Assembly (NCBI RefSeq): GCF_024703995.1
Contig: NZ_JAMXQV010000018.1
Coordinates: 62,001-126,000 of the forward strand
Reading direction: 5' to 3'
DNA: 64,000 nucleotides
From: Amycolatopsis iheyensis
GTDB taxonomy: Bacteria; Actinomycetota; Actinomycetes; Mycobacteriales; Pseudonocardiaceae
In this document: positions 14,842 through 23,820 of the stretch, piece by piece
How positions within the stretch are numbered: the stretch's first letter is position 1
Layout: every line of letters starts with the position of its first letter
Notes under the pieces: model-generated
What the model was told of the DNA's origin: nothing
The model's database searches: none
Seen by the model: the letters and a program-made list of their open reading frames with translations, nothing else
Made by a program: the position numbers and the translations under genes

Positions 14842-17800
14842 CTATCCGATCGGGCCGTTCGGGCCGATCTTCCCCGCCTGCCAGGCGCTGATCCCCTGGT
14901 TGAGAACCTGGTCCCAGGGCAGGCTGTTCGGCACGCTCCGGGCCCAGTCCTCGTAGTTTTCCGGCCCGCCGACGCGTTCCGACAGGTAGCGCTCGATCGT
15001 CAGCGCGTCGTCGCGCGTGTCGAAGTTCCGGAGGATGCTCATCTGGTAGCGGCCGCCGTAGTTTCGCGCCCAGTTGGTGTATTCGGCGACTGTGTAGCGC
15101 CCGGCGGGATCGTTCGTGATGCCGAACTTGAGGATCTTGCCCGCGGCCGGATCGACGATGACGTAGAGCGAAGTCTGTCCGAAGTCGGGGTAGTCACCGT
15201 AGATCGGCTTCCGCGTCATCGGGATCGCTCCCGTCTTGGCCCCGCACACGTCGTTGTGGACGAGCACCGGGGTGTCACCCGCGAAGACGTAGTAGGTGTG
15301 CAACCGGTCGACGGTGAGGTTGTAGGTCCGTCCGCTGCCGCTGTACTGCCGGTTCGCGGCCACCGCGACGCGGGCGTCGCCGAGGGCCTGAAGCTGGTCA
15401 CCGGCGGCGAGACCGGCCGCGCCCGTCCAGGCGTGGTGCCCGGCGTCCCACACCAGGTGGTGCGCGGTCGTGGTGATCGAGGACGTGCCGACCGTGAGCT
15501 CGTCGAAGTCCTTGTCGTCGTCCGTCACGTGCACCGCGGTCACCGGGTGCTGCTGGGTGGCGGTGCCGTCCGGCTCGGCGTTGCCGACGAGATCGCCGGC
15601 CCGCACGAGCTCGATGGGCTTCCGGCTCCCGTCGGCCATCAGGACCTCGGTGCCCGCCGCGAAGCTGTTGAGGCACGGCGGCCGCGCCGCGGCTTCGGCG
15701 TCGCGTTGGAGCCTCGAGAGCTCCGTGCCGGTCTGGAACTCGAGGTTGCGCAGGTTCTGGAGTTCGATCACCGCCTCCGCGCCCGCCACGTCCAGCATGC
15801 CCTCGCCCTTGGCCAGCGCCCGGGCCATGGCCTCGGAGATCTCCCGGGAGCTGACCAGGCCCAGCTCCGATTCGGCGTTCTTGAGCAGCGAGCCCAGCTC
15901 GCACTCCGGGCACATCAACGCGAGCAAGCCGGCCAGGACGAGTCCGGAGAGCCCCTCGGAGAGCGCCGAGGTGCCGGTCGGCGGCGGGCCCGGCAGGTAG
16001 TCCGGGCTGAGCAGGTTCTTGGCGTCGAGGCAGTTCGCGAGGTCGGTGGTGCCCGGCTCGTTGAGCTGCCGGCACAGGTCCTGCAGGTGCTGGTAGATGC
16101 GCTGCTGTTCCTCCGGGGTGCCGCTGAACAGCTTGATGCAGTCCTCGGCGCTGTACGACTGCGCCACCCAGGCGTTGCGGTAGTTGCAGTCCCAGGTCCG
16201 CTGGTTGATCACGTTCTGCTTTTCGTTCTGCGCCTTGGTCGCGACGCTGTCCCACGCGCCCTTCGCCAGCTCGGCCGCTTCTTGGGCGCTCATCCCGGCA
16301 CGGCGCGCGGCGTCATAGGCCCGGCTCGCCGAGTTGGCCGCCTGGAACGCGTAGTTGGCGGCGTCATTCGCCGAGCGCTGGGCCCGTGAGGCCGACCGGT
16401 CCGCCGCGTCCGCGGACGCCGTCGCCGACCTCGCCGCCGCGGCCGCCGTGTTGGCGGAAGTACGTGCCTGCTGCGCCGAATTCGCCGCTCGGTCGGCCGC
16501 CGCCCTGGCCTGGTCGGCGTACACGCCCGCTTGCTTCGCCGCGGCGTCGGCCTCACTGGCGTACCGGTTGGCGTCGTCGGCGGCATTGCGCGCGCGGGCC
16601 GCGGCGGCCTGCGCCTCGTCGGCGTCGTGGGTGGCCGACGAAGCCGCGGCCGCCGCCTGGGCGACCAAGCCGTCGACCGCCGCGTTGTGCGCGGCCGTGT
16701 TCTGGTCCCGGCGGGCGGCCGTGTGCTGCCCGACGGTGAGGAACTCGTGCCGCAGGGTGGGCGGGCCGTCGATGGCGGCCTGCGCCGACGCCATCAGCTC
16801 GCGGGAGCCGGCCGCCCGCGCCGCCGACATGACCTGGTTGACCGCGATGTCTTCGTCGGTCGCCAACGCGGTGTACTGACCCGTGTCGATGAACGCCCGA
16901 AGCGCCTGGCCGGAGTTCGCGTCCAGCGCGCGCTGCGCGTCCCGCACGACGACCGTGCGACCGGCGGTCCTCGCCGCCGACATGATCTGGTTGACCTGCA
17001 GGGAATCGTCGTCCTGGCGCCCGGTGTAGTCGCGGGACCGCAGGAAGTTCAGGACGTCGGTGTCGGACCCCGCCGCCGCGGCGGCGGCCGCGGTCCGGAA
17101 GCCGGCCGTCGCCGATTCGGCGAGCGTCGAGAGGACCACGCGGTTGTCCTGGCCCGCCGCGGCCGTCAGCCCGCTCTTCACGAACGTGACGGCCTCGTCG
17201 TCGGTGGCCCCGAGCGCGGCCAGCGCGGCAGCCTTCGTCCACGAGCTCCCGGTGTCGGCCAGCTTCAGCGCGACCTTGCGAGCGTCCTGGACGACCGTGG
17301 CCGGCGCCGTTCCGGCGGTGTTCGCTTCGGTGATCAAGCGGACCGTCTCGGCGTCCCACTTGGCCGCCTCGTCGAGGTCCCAGCGCGGTGGCACGGTACG
17401 GGCGGCGAAGTCCGCCAGCGCCGCCTTCGCCGCGTCGTCCTGCTCCTGCCCGGCCGAGGCGATCCGGTCGTCGTCGGCCTTGCGCGCGTCCTGCGCGATC
17501 TGCGCCGCCTGGGTCGAGGCGGTCACCGCGGCGTTGGCCGCCGAAGTGGCCGCGTTCGCGTGTGCGGTCGCCTGCGCGGCCGCGTCCGACGCGTGTCCGG
17601 CGTGGGCGGCGGCATCCAGCGCGGCCGCCTCCGCGCGCAGTGCGTCGTTCGCCGCCGCGTCCGCCGCGTCGGCCGCCTGCGAAGCGGCCTGTGACGCCTG
17701 CTGCGCCCACTCACGGCTGGCGTTCGCCGCCGCGGTCGCGCGCGCCGCCTGTGCCCGTGCCGTCGCCGCGGCGGCCTTGGCCTGCCGCGCGTCCGCGCCC

Positions 17801-19098
17801 GCGGCCGCCGACCGGTCCGCGGCTTCGGCGGCCGCGTCCGCGGCCGTCCTGGACTGGGCCGCGGCATCACCGGCGAGTTGTCCCGCGGTGGTGGCCTGCT
17901 GCGAGGCGGTCCGAGCCGACTGCGCCGCGTCCCTCGCCGTCGCCGCGCTCAACGCCGCGTCGTGCGCGACCTGGGCAGCCTGCCGGGCGTCGCCGGCTTT
18001 GCCCGCGTCACCGATCGCCAGCGCGGCCGCGTCGTAGGCCCGCGAGGCGGCGCGTCCGGCCTGCGCCGCCGCCGACGCGGCCCGCGACGCAGCGACCGCG
18101 GCGGTGTGCGCCGCCGCCGATGCCGCGTTCGCCGCGTTCACCGCTTGGCGGGCGGTGATCGCTGCCTGGTCCGCGGCGTACGCCGCCCGCGACGCCGCGT
18201 TGGTGGCCTGTTCGACGTGCCCCTGCGCGGCCGCGGCCGCGTCCTTCGCCGCCTGGGCGGCTTTCTGCGCCGCCGCGGCTTCCGTCACCGCGATGTCCGC
18301 TTGCCGCTTCGCCTCGGCGGTCTCGTTCGCGGCCTGTTCCGACGCGGCCTTCGCCGTCGCCGTCAGCTGGGTGAGCGAATCGATCTCGGCGTCCCGCGCC
18401 TGCGCGACCGGGAGGTCGATGGCCAGGAACTGGTTCAGCGCGTCGACCGTGTTGGCGTCGAGGGCCTGCTGGGCGGCCCGCTTGACCTCCGGGCCGCCGG
18501 CCGACATGACCTTGTTCACCTTGAGGTTCTGGTCGATCTGGAACGGGATCTGCCAGCCGCTGGTCAGGAACGTCCGCAGCGCGGCTTCCGAATTCGCGTC
18601 GAGCGCCTGCTGCGCGGCCCGCTTGAGCTGGGGGCCGCCCGCGGACATCGCCTGGTTGACCTGCAGGTTCAGATCCATCCCGTGCGGCGTCTGCCAGCCG
18701 GTGTCGAGGTAGGTCTCCAGCGCCGCGTCGGTGTTGGCGTCCAGCGCCTGCTGCGCCGCGCTCCTCGAGGACGGCCCGCCGGCGCTCATGAGCTGGTTGA
18801 CCCGCAGGTTCAGGTCCATCGAGGAATCGAGGTCGAACTGCGTGGTCAGGAAGCGCGTGACGTCGGCGTCGGTGCCGGTCAGCGCGAGCGAGGCGTCCAG
18901 CTTCGTGACCGGACCGCCGAACTGCCAGAGCCGCAGGACCTTCGCGCGATCGGTTTCCGGCTGTGGTGCGGGATCCGCGTCCGAAGCAGCCGCGCCGGGA
19001 GCGGCGATCGCCTGCGGAACCGCGACACCGCCGATCCCGAGCACCACGGCGAGGACGACAATCAGAGCAGCACGAAACCGGCGTCTTTCGGAGTGCAC
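14842..19098 (-). CDS. Secreted polymorphic toxin: ALF repeats, Ala-rich coiled coil, HINT, GIY-YIG-like tip
   Basis: 1418 residues from GTG at 19098, chosen for GGGGGAA six bases upstream. A Sec signal peptide (to about residue 33) is followed by ALF-type repeats (about 63-225; e.g. DLNLRVNQLMSAGGP ... QQALDAN), a 350-residue Ala/Asp/Arg/Gln-rich coiled coil, a second ALF block (about 640-790), more coiled coil, and a short hydrophobic stretch. Residues 1142-1282 are a HINT domain starting at Cys1142 (CLNSFAAGTEVLM), with TTAHH and ending VLVHN. The 136-residue tip has GIY-YIG-like features: LYVIVD, KFGIT (1324-1328), R1334 and E1369. HINT probably releases the nuclease tip. A 200-residue candidate immunity gene follows. 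Confidence 0.85.
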   Translation of the reverse strand: MHSERRRFRAALIVVLAVVLGIGGVAVPQAIAAPGAAASDADPAPQPETDRAKVLRLWQFGGPVTKLDASLALTGTDADVTRFLTTQFDLDSSMDLNLRVNQLMSAGGPSSRSAAQQALDANTDAALETYLDTGWQTPHGMDLNLQVNQAMSAGGPQLKRAAQQALDANSEAALRTFLTSGWQIPFQIDQNLKVNKVMSAGGPEVKRAAQQALDANTVDALNQFLAIDLPVAQARDAEIDSLTQLTATAKAASEQAANETAEAKRQADIAVTEAAAAQKAAQAAKDAAAAAQGHVEQATNAASRAAYAADQAAITARQAVNAANAASAAAHTAAVAASRAASAAAQAGRAASRAYDAAALAIGDAGKAGDARQAAQVAHDAALSAATARDAAQSARTASQQATTAGQLAGDAAAQSRTAADAAAEAADRSAAAGADARQAKAAAATARAQAARATAAANASREWAQQASQAASQAADAADAAANDALRAEAAALDAAAHAGHASDAAAQATAHANAATSAANAAVTASTQAAQIAQDARKADDDRIASAGQEQDDAAKAALADFAARTVPPRWDLDEAAKWDAETVRLITEANTAGTAPATVVQDARKVALKLADTGSSWTKAAALAALGATDDEAVTFVKSGLTAAAGQDNRVVLSTLAESATAGFRTAAAAAAAGSDTDVLNFLRSRDYTGRQDDDSLQVNQIMSAARTAGRTVVVRDAQRALDANSGQALRAFIDTGQYTALATDEDIAVNQVMSAARAAGSRELMASAQAAIDGPPTLRHEFLTVGQHTAARRDQNTAAHNAAVDGLVAQAAAAASSATHDADEAQAAAARARNAADDANRYASEADAAAKQAGVYADQARAAADRAANSAQQARTSANTAAAAARSATASADAADRSASRAQRSANDAANYAFQAANSASRAYDAARRAGMSAQEAAELAKGAWDSVATKAQNEKQNVINQRTWDCNYRNAWVAQSYSAEDCIKLFSGTPEEQQRIYQHLQDLCRQLNEPGTTDLANCLDAKNLLSPDYLPGPPPTGTSALSEGLSGLVLAGLLALMCPECELGSLLKNAESELGLVSSREISEAMARALAKGEGMLDVAGAEAVIELQNLRNLEFQTGTELSRLQRDAEAAARPPCLNSFAAGTEVLMADGSRKPIELVRAGDLVGNAEPDGTATQQHPVTAVHVTDDDKDFDELTVGTSSITTTAHHLVWDAGHHAWTGAAGLAAGDQLQALGDARVAVAANRQYSGSGRTYNLTVDRLHTYYVFAGDTPVLVHNDVCGAKTGAIPMTRKPIYGDYPDFGQTSLYVIVDPAAGKILKFGITNDPAGRYTVAEYTNWARNYGGRYQMSILRNFDTRDDALTIERYLSERVGGPENYEDWARSVPNSLPWDQVLNQGISAWQAGKIGPNGPIG

Positions 19099-19320
19099 GC
19101 GAATTTCCCCCATCACTCGAACGAAGACGTCGGTCCCGTTCGCCCGCAACGGAGATTAGATCAAGCCCGACGAGCCGGACAATCGGCCGAATGGCCGTGA
19201 CACAGCTCATAACGAGCCACTCGCGAACGACGTGCCATAGTCTTACGGCGTCGTGACGGGGGTCCGTGCTGCACATTTTCGGTTTTCGCAGCCGCAACAA
19301 AATGGACATAAGGGGAAAAG

Positions 19321-19911
19321 ATGCGCTTACCGGGTAGATCCCTGCTCGCGGCGGGCGTCGCGAGCCTCGCCGTGACCGGCGTGGTGACCGGTGCGGTGCT
19401 CGCGCACGGTGAGCCGTCGGCCGCGACCGGCCGGCCGACGCTGGGGCTCGCCGCCGCGCAGAACGCGAGCGCCGCGACCGACGACCAGCAACCCCCGCTC
19501 GTCGAGGACTACACCTACCCGGGCGCCGACCGCATCCTGGCCACCGACAACGTCCTGCTCGTCAGCGGCGACGGGCACATCGTCTACGCGACCTGCCCGA
19601 CCGGACCGGACACCATCGGCCTGATCTGGGTCACGACGTCGGAGCACGTCGGTCCCGCGCACAACGGGAAAGTCTGCTTCCGCGTCCTCGGCGCGAGCGG
19701 ACAGCTGTCGCTCAAGATCCCGGCCGTCTACTCGATCCGCGGCGACGGGCTCAACCCCGGCGAAGGCCACAAGCTCAAGGCGGCGCTGACCACCGACGCC
19801 GGCGTGCACACGACCGTCGACGTGCCCTCCGACGGCACCACCCAGGTCGGCGTCGCCGCGACCCCGTCGGGCGATCCCACCACCCTGCTGGAGCTCAAAA
19901 CCGCTTCCTGA
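19321..19911 (+). CDS. Secreted protein of unknown function
   Basis: 196 residues. A signal peptide (RSLLAAGVASLAVTGVVTGAVLAHG) is followed by a mature domain rich in beta-type residues with two cysteines (ATCPTG, KVCFRV) that could form a disulphide. ATG preceded by AAGGGGAAAAG. Divergent from the toxin gene, separated by 222 bases in which I see no further gene, and ended by a strong terminator. No family recognised. Confidence 0.75.
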   Translation: MRLPGRSLLAAGVASLAVTGVVTGAVLAHGEPSAATGRPTLGLAAAQNASAATDDQQPPLVEDYTYPGADRILATDNVLLVSGDGHIVYATCPTGPDTIGLIWVTTSEHVGPAHNGKVCFRVLGASGQLSLKIPAVYSIRGDGLNPGEGHKLKAALTTDAGVHTTVDVPSDGTTQVGVAATPSGDPTTLLELKTAS

Positions 19912-19918
19912 CGCACGG

Positions 19919-19954
19919 AAACGGCCCACCTCCCCGCGGGAGGTGGGCCGTTTT
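19919..19954 (+). terminator. Rho-independent terminator
   Basis: ACGGCCCACCTCCC-CGC-GGGAGGTGGGCCGT followed by TTTT: a 14-bp perfect stem eight bases after the secreted-protein stop. It also lies at the 3' side of the convergent subtilisin gene (ends 19965) and probably serves both. Confidence 0.9.
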
Positions 19955-19964
19955 CGGCGAAACG

Positions 19965-21683
19965 CTACTTCAGGTACTGCGACCCGCGGGTCACGGCCGC
20001 GTACGCGTCGACTGCGCCGTTGCCGTAGAAGCCGTTGAACGACGGGCTTCCTTCACACGTCGCCGTGAACGTGGCGTCGCGGCCTTCGTCCAGATAGTCC
20101 ACCGTGCGCGGGACCGGGCACGCGATCTCCGACGCCGTGCCCTCGAGCACGCGCTGGACCTTGTCCGGGTCCATCCCGAACTCGCCGTGGGACTTCTTGC
20201 CGTACTGCGAAATGATCAGCGCCGAAACGCCCGTCGCGTGCGGTGTCGCCATCGAAGTGCCCTGCAGCCACTGGTAGTAGCCGACCCGGCCGTCGGCCGC
20301 GGTCGCCTTCTGGACGCCCAGTGCCACACCCGCCGGCGTCACGTTGCCCGCCGCGTCGATGTTCCCTTCCGCCACACCCACGTTCTTCGGGTACGTCGAG
20401 AGGATCTCGTTCTCGACCGTGCGGAACCACGGCGTGCCGAAGCCGTCGCGGAAGTAGCCGCCCGGGGCCGACACCGAGATCTGCTCGGTGCCGTAGTTCG
20501 AGTAGTCCGCCTTCGCCTGCGACGGCCCGAACGCGCTGACGCCGATCGTGTGGTTGCCCTCGACCGGCAGGTTCAGGCACGAGGTGTTGTCGATCGTGCG
20601 CGGGTGCGTCGTGTTGGCCGGGTAGTCCGGGCTCGTGGTGTCCGGCTGCGGCGCGCCGAGGTCGGTGTGCTGGTTGCCCAGCGCGACCACCATCGTGACG
20701 CCCTTGCGGTGCGCGTAGTTCAGCGCGCGCTGGGTCGCCTCGATGATCGTGCGCTGCTCGGCCTGTTCGGCGGCCGAGTCCGCCGGGTTCGCCGTGCAGT
20801 TGTACAGCCACGGGTCGGTGTAGAACGACATGTTGACCACGTCGATGCCCGCGTCGCCGGCGTAAGTCAGCGCGTCGACGGTCGGCTGCAGGAAGAAGTA
20901 GCCCGAGTCCTGGCCGGCGCGGATGTTCACCAGCGTCACGTTCGGTGCGACACCCGACACGCCGAAGCCGTTGGCCGCGGCGGCGATGGTGCCGGCGACG
21001 TGCGTGCCGTGCGCGCCGTCGTCGTGGTTCACCGGGTCGACGCAGCCGCGGAACTCGCACGGGCCGTCGACCTCGACACCGTTGACGTCGAACGGGATGT
21101 CCTTGACGAAGTTGCGCGAGTCGGCCTCGTCGAAGTTCGGCGCGATGTCCGGGTGCGTGCCGTCGACGCCGGTGTCGATGATGCCGACCTTGACCTGCTT
21201 GCTGCCGGGCTGCTTGGTGCGCGAGAGGTCCGAGCGGACGGACTTGAGGCCCCAGAGCTGGTCGTCCAGCGGGTCCATCCCGACCGCGGCGGCTTTCTTG
21301 GCCGAAGCCGCCTTGCCGCGGCCTTCCTTCTCGACGTTGTTGTTCTTGGCCTTCTTGCCGTCCTTCGGCACCGAGCCGATGACCTGCGCCTTGGCCGCGC
21401 CGAACACCGCGCGGTTCGTGGACACGCGCTCGGTGAAGCCGGTCGCCGGCGCGCTGGCCTTGATCAGGCCGACGGCGGTGTTCGTCTCGAGCACGGTGCC
21501 GCCGGCGGCCTTGATGGCCTGCTGGGCGGTGCCGATGCTCTGGGTGTCCTTGGCGAGCACGGTGAACTCGGTCGCCGGGCCGGACAGCGCGGGCTGCGCC
21601 GACGCGACCGGGACCGCGACGGCCGAGATCGCCCCGAACAGCGGGACGGCCATGGCCGCGGCGAGAAGCCTGGGTCTCTTCAC
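19965..21683 (-). CDS. Secreted subtilisin-like serine protease (S8)
   Basis: 572 residues. Signal peptide (MKRPRLLAAAMAVPLFGAISAV..., cleavage near ASAQP), an inhibitor-type propeptide (about 30-130), and an S8 catalytic domain with Asp170 (IIDTGVDGTHPDI), His225 (DDGAHGTHVAGTI), Asn337 oxyanion (VALGNQ) and Ser477 (GTSMATPHATG). A lysine-rich stretch (KDGKKAKNNNVEKEGRGK, 107-124) sits between propeptide and enzyme, a probable processing site. Exported by Sec and autoprocessed. Single gene. Confidence 0.93.
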   Translation of the reverse strand: MKRPRLLAAAMAVPLFGAISAVAVPVASAQPALSGPATEFTVLAKDTQSIGTAQQAIKAAGGTVLETNTAVGLIKASAPATGFTERVSTNRAVFGAAKAQVIGSVPKDGKKAKNNNVEKEGRGKAASAKKAAAVGMDPLDDQLWGLKSVRSDLSRTKQPGSKQVKVGIIDTGVDGTHPDIAPNFDEADSRNFVKDIPFDVNGVEVDGPCEFRGCVDPVNHDDGAHGTHVAGTIAAAANGFGVSGVAPNVTLVNIRAGQDSGYFFLQPTVDALTYAGDAGIDVVNMSFYTDPWLYNCTANPADSAAEQAEQRTIIEATQRALNYAHRKGVTMVVALGNQHTDLGAPQPDTTSPDYPANTTHPRTIDNTSCLNLPVEGNHTIGVSAFGPSQAKADYSNYGTEQISVSAPGGYFRDGFGTPWFRTVENEILSTYPKNVGVAEGNIDAAGNVTPAGVALGVQKATAADGRVGYYQWLQGTSMATPHATGVSALIISQYGKKSHGEFGMDPDKVQRVLEGTASEIACPVPRTVDYLDEGRDATFTATCEGSPSFNGFYGNGAVDAYAAVTRGSQYLK

Positions 21684-21758
21684 GATTCTCCTCCTCGGGA
21701 AAGCGGTTCCTGCGCACCGTATAGACCGGACATTGTGCTTACAACGGCCAAACGTACG

Positions 21759-22757
21759 TTATGGAACAACCGACTTCTGCTCCGCGAAGTGACAAGCTGA
21801 CAAGTGCCCGTCCGTCCTGGGCACCAGCTCCGGGACCTCCGTCGCGCACTTGTCCTGGGCTTTCCAGCACCGCGTGCGGAACCGGCACCCGGACGGGGGA
21901 TCCAGGGGGCTCGGCACGTCGCCGGCCAGCCGGATCACCTGCCGCTGCCCGCGCACGGCCGGGTCCGCCACCGGCACCGCGGACAGCAGCGCCTGGGTGT
22001 ACGGGTGGGACGGTCGTTCGTAGATCTCCTCGTCCGTGCCGACTTCGACGATCTTGCCGAGGTACATCACCGCGACCCGGTTGGACAGGTGCCGCACCAC
22101 GGACAGGTCGTGCGCGATGAACACATAGGACAGCCCGAACTCGGTCTGCAGGTCGCCGAGCAGGTTCATCACCTGCGCCTGGATCGAGACGTCCAATGCG
22201 GACACCGGCTCGTCGCAGATGATCACCTTCGGCCGCAACGCGAGCGCCCGCGCGATGCCGATGCGCTGGCGCTGCCCGCCGGAGAACTGGTGCGGGTAGC
22301 GGTTGAGGTGCTCGGGGTTGAGCCCGACGACGTCGAGCAGCTCCCGCACCTTGCCCGCACGCGACCCCTTCGGCGCCACCTCGGGGTGGATCTCGAACGG
22401 CTCGCCGATGATGTCGCCGACGGTCATCCGCGGGTTCAACGACGTGTACGGGTCCTGCAGCACGATCTGGATCTCGCGCCGCAGCTTCCGGAGTTCGTTG
22501 CCCTTCATCGAAAAGATGTCGCGGCCTTCGAACTTCGCGCTGCCTGCGGTCGGTTCTTCGAGCCGCATGAGGACCTGGGCCAGCGTGGACTTGCCGCAGC
22601 CGGACTCGCCGACGACGCCGAGCGTCTCACCGGGCATCAGGTCGAACGAGACGCCGTCGACGGCCTTGACCTGGCCGATCGTGCGCTTGAACAGGATTCC
22701 GGTGCGCACCGGGAAGTGCTTCTTCAGGTCGGTGACCGAGAGAATGGGCTCAGGCAC
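21759..22757 (-). CDS. Peptide ABC importer ATPase (OppF/DppF type)
   Basis: 332 residues. Walker A GESGCGKST, signature FSGGQRQRIGIARAL, Walker B VIICDEPVSALD, and the C-terminal oligopeptide-transporter extension ending with a cysteine-containing GCRFRTRCWKAQDKC segment typical of OppF/DppF. GTG start overlaps the stop of the partner ATPase by eight bases. With that partner it energises the two permeases encoded upstream. Last gene of the five-gene importer operon. Confidence 0.92.
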   Translation of the reverse strand: MPEPILSVTDLKKHFPVRTGILFKRTIGQVKAVDGVSFDLMPGETLGVVGESGCGKSTLAQVLMRLEEPTAGSAKFEGRDIFSMKGNELRKLRREIQIVLQDPYTSLNPRMTVGDIIGEPFEIHPEVAPKGSRAGKVRELLDVVGLNPEHLNRYPHQFSGGQRQRIGIARALALRPKVIICDEPVSALDVSIQAQVMNLLGDLQTEFGLSYVFIAHDLSVVRHLSNRVAVMYLGKIVEVGTDEEIYERPSHPYTQALLSAVPVADPAVRGQRQVIRLAGDVPSPLDPPSGCRFRTRCWKAQDKCATEVPELVPRTDGHLSACHFAEQKSVVP

Positions 22758-23814
22758 GGGAGTTCACCACCTCTTCGGCGAAGTGGCACGCGCTGGTGCG
22801 GCCGAAGCCGATGCCGTGCGGTGGTGGCACTTCGGTCGAACAACGGTCCTCGGCACGCTTGCACCGCGGGTGGAACGCGCAGCCGGGCGGGATGTCCAGA
22901 AGGCTCGGCGGCAGGCCCTTGATGGTTTCCAGCGTCTGTCCTTTGAGGTCGAGCCGGGGCAGGGAGTCCATCAGCGCCGCGGTGTAGGGGTGGGCCGGTG
23001 CGCGAAACAGCTCGACGACGTCGGCCTGCTCGACGATCCGGCCCGCGTACATCACCGCGATCCGGTCGGCGACTTCGGCGACCACACCCAGGTCGTGCGT
23101 GATGAGCACCAGGCCCATCTTGCGTTCCGCCTGGATCTCCGCCAGGAGGTCCATGATCTGGGCCTGCACGGTGACGTCGAGGGCGGTGGTCGGCTCGTCG
23201 GCGATGAGCAGGTCCGGGTCGAGCGCCAGCGACATCGCGATCATCGCGCGCTGGCGCATGCCGCCGGAGAACTGGTGCGGGTAGTCCTTGATCCGGCGTT
23301 CGGCGGCCGGGATGCGGACGATGTCGAGCAGCTCGATCGCCCGCTTCCGGGCGTCCTTTTTGGACATGCCGAGCCGCACGCGCAGTTGTTCCTCGATCTG
23401 GAAGCCCACGGTGAACACCGGGTTCAGCGCCGAGAGCGCGTCCTGGAAGATCATCGCGATCTCGCTGCCGCGCACTTCGCGACGGCGTTCGTCGGACGCG
23501 GTCAGCAGGTCTTCGCCGCGCCAGCGCACGGCACCGCCGGTGATCACGCCGGGCGGCATGTCGAGGATGCCCATCACGGTCTGCGCGGTGACGCTCTTCC
23601 CGGAGCCGGACTCGCCCAGCACGGCCAGGGTTTCGCCCGCGTGCACCGAATAACCGACGCCGTTGAGCACGTTGGCCACGCCGTCGGACGTCCGGAACTC
23701 GACGTGCAGGTCTTCGACTTCGAGGAGGAGTTCAGCGTCTGCCTGGGGCCTAGCCCCAGACCCCGGCCGGGGGGCAAGCCCCCCTGGACCCCCCAAAGAA
23801 TATGTGTCGGACAA
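22750..23814 (-). CDS. Peptide ABC importer ATPase (OppD/DppD type)
   Basis: 354 residues. Walker A GESGSGKSV, signature FSGGMRQRAMIAMSLAL, Walker B LLIADEPTTALD and the C-terminal GCAFHPRCKRAEDRC segment mark the OppD/DppD type. The only usable start is TTG at 23814, nine bases after GAGG. Residues ~7-25 (LGGPGGLAPRPGSGARPQ) are encoded by a GC-rich palindromic repeat at 23742-23794 that is unlike any ATPase N-terminus; the normal sequence resumes at ELLLEVEDLHVEF. Confidence 0.9.
   Translation of the reverse strand: MSDTYSLGGPGGLAPRPGSGARPQADAELLLEVEDLHVEFRTSDGVANVLNGVGYSVHAGETLAVLGESGSGKSVTAQTVMGILDMPPGVITGGAVRWRGEDLLTASDERRREVRGSEIAMIFQDALSALNPVFTVGFQIEEQLRVRLGMSKKDARKRAIELLDIVRIPAAERRIKDYPHQFSGGMRQRAMIAMSLALDPDLLIADEPTTALDVTVQAQIMDLLAEIQAERKMGLVLITHDLGVVAEVADRIAVMYAGRIVEQADVVELFRAPAHPYTAALMDSLPRLDLKGQTLETIKGLPPSLLDIPPGCAFHPRCKRAEDRCSTEVPPPHGIGFGRTSACHFAEEVVNSRA
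23742..23794. repeat. GC-rich palindromic repeat inside the ATPase coding start
   Basis: Three consecutive dyads: CTGGGGC-CTA-GCCCCAG (23743-23759), CCCCGGCCGGGG (23761-23772) and GGGGGGC-AA-GCCCCCC (23769-23784). The block resembles small dispersed palindromic elements common in intergenic DNA of high-GC actinomycetes. Here it lies in frame in the first 25 codons of the OppD-type gene, just after the permease gene. Confidence 0.65.
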
Positions 23815-23820
23815 AGGAAT

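Noticed and set aside
17060..18037. Ala-rich plus-strand frame over the toxin
   Set aside because: Mirror of the Ala-rich coiled coil on the other strand; no start signal and no independent features.
14842..19149. TTG start at 19149 for the polymorphic toxin
   Set aside because: No ribosome site and it would put 17 charged residues before the signal peptide; GTG 19098 has GGGGGAA in place.
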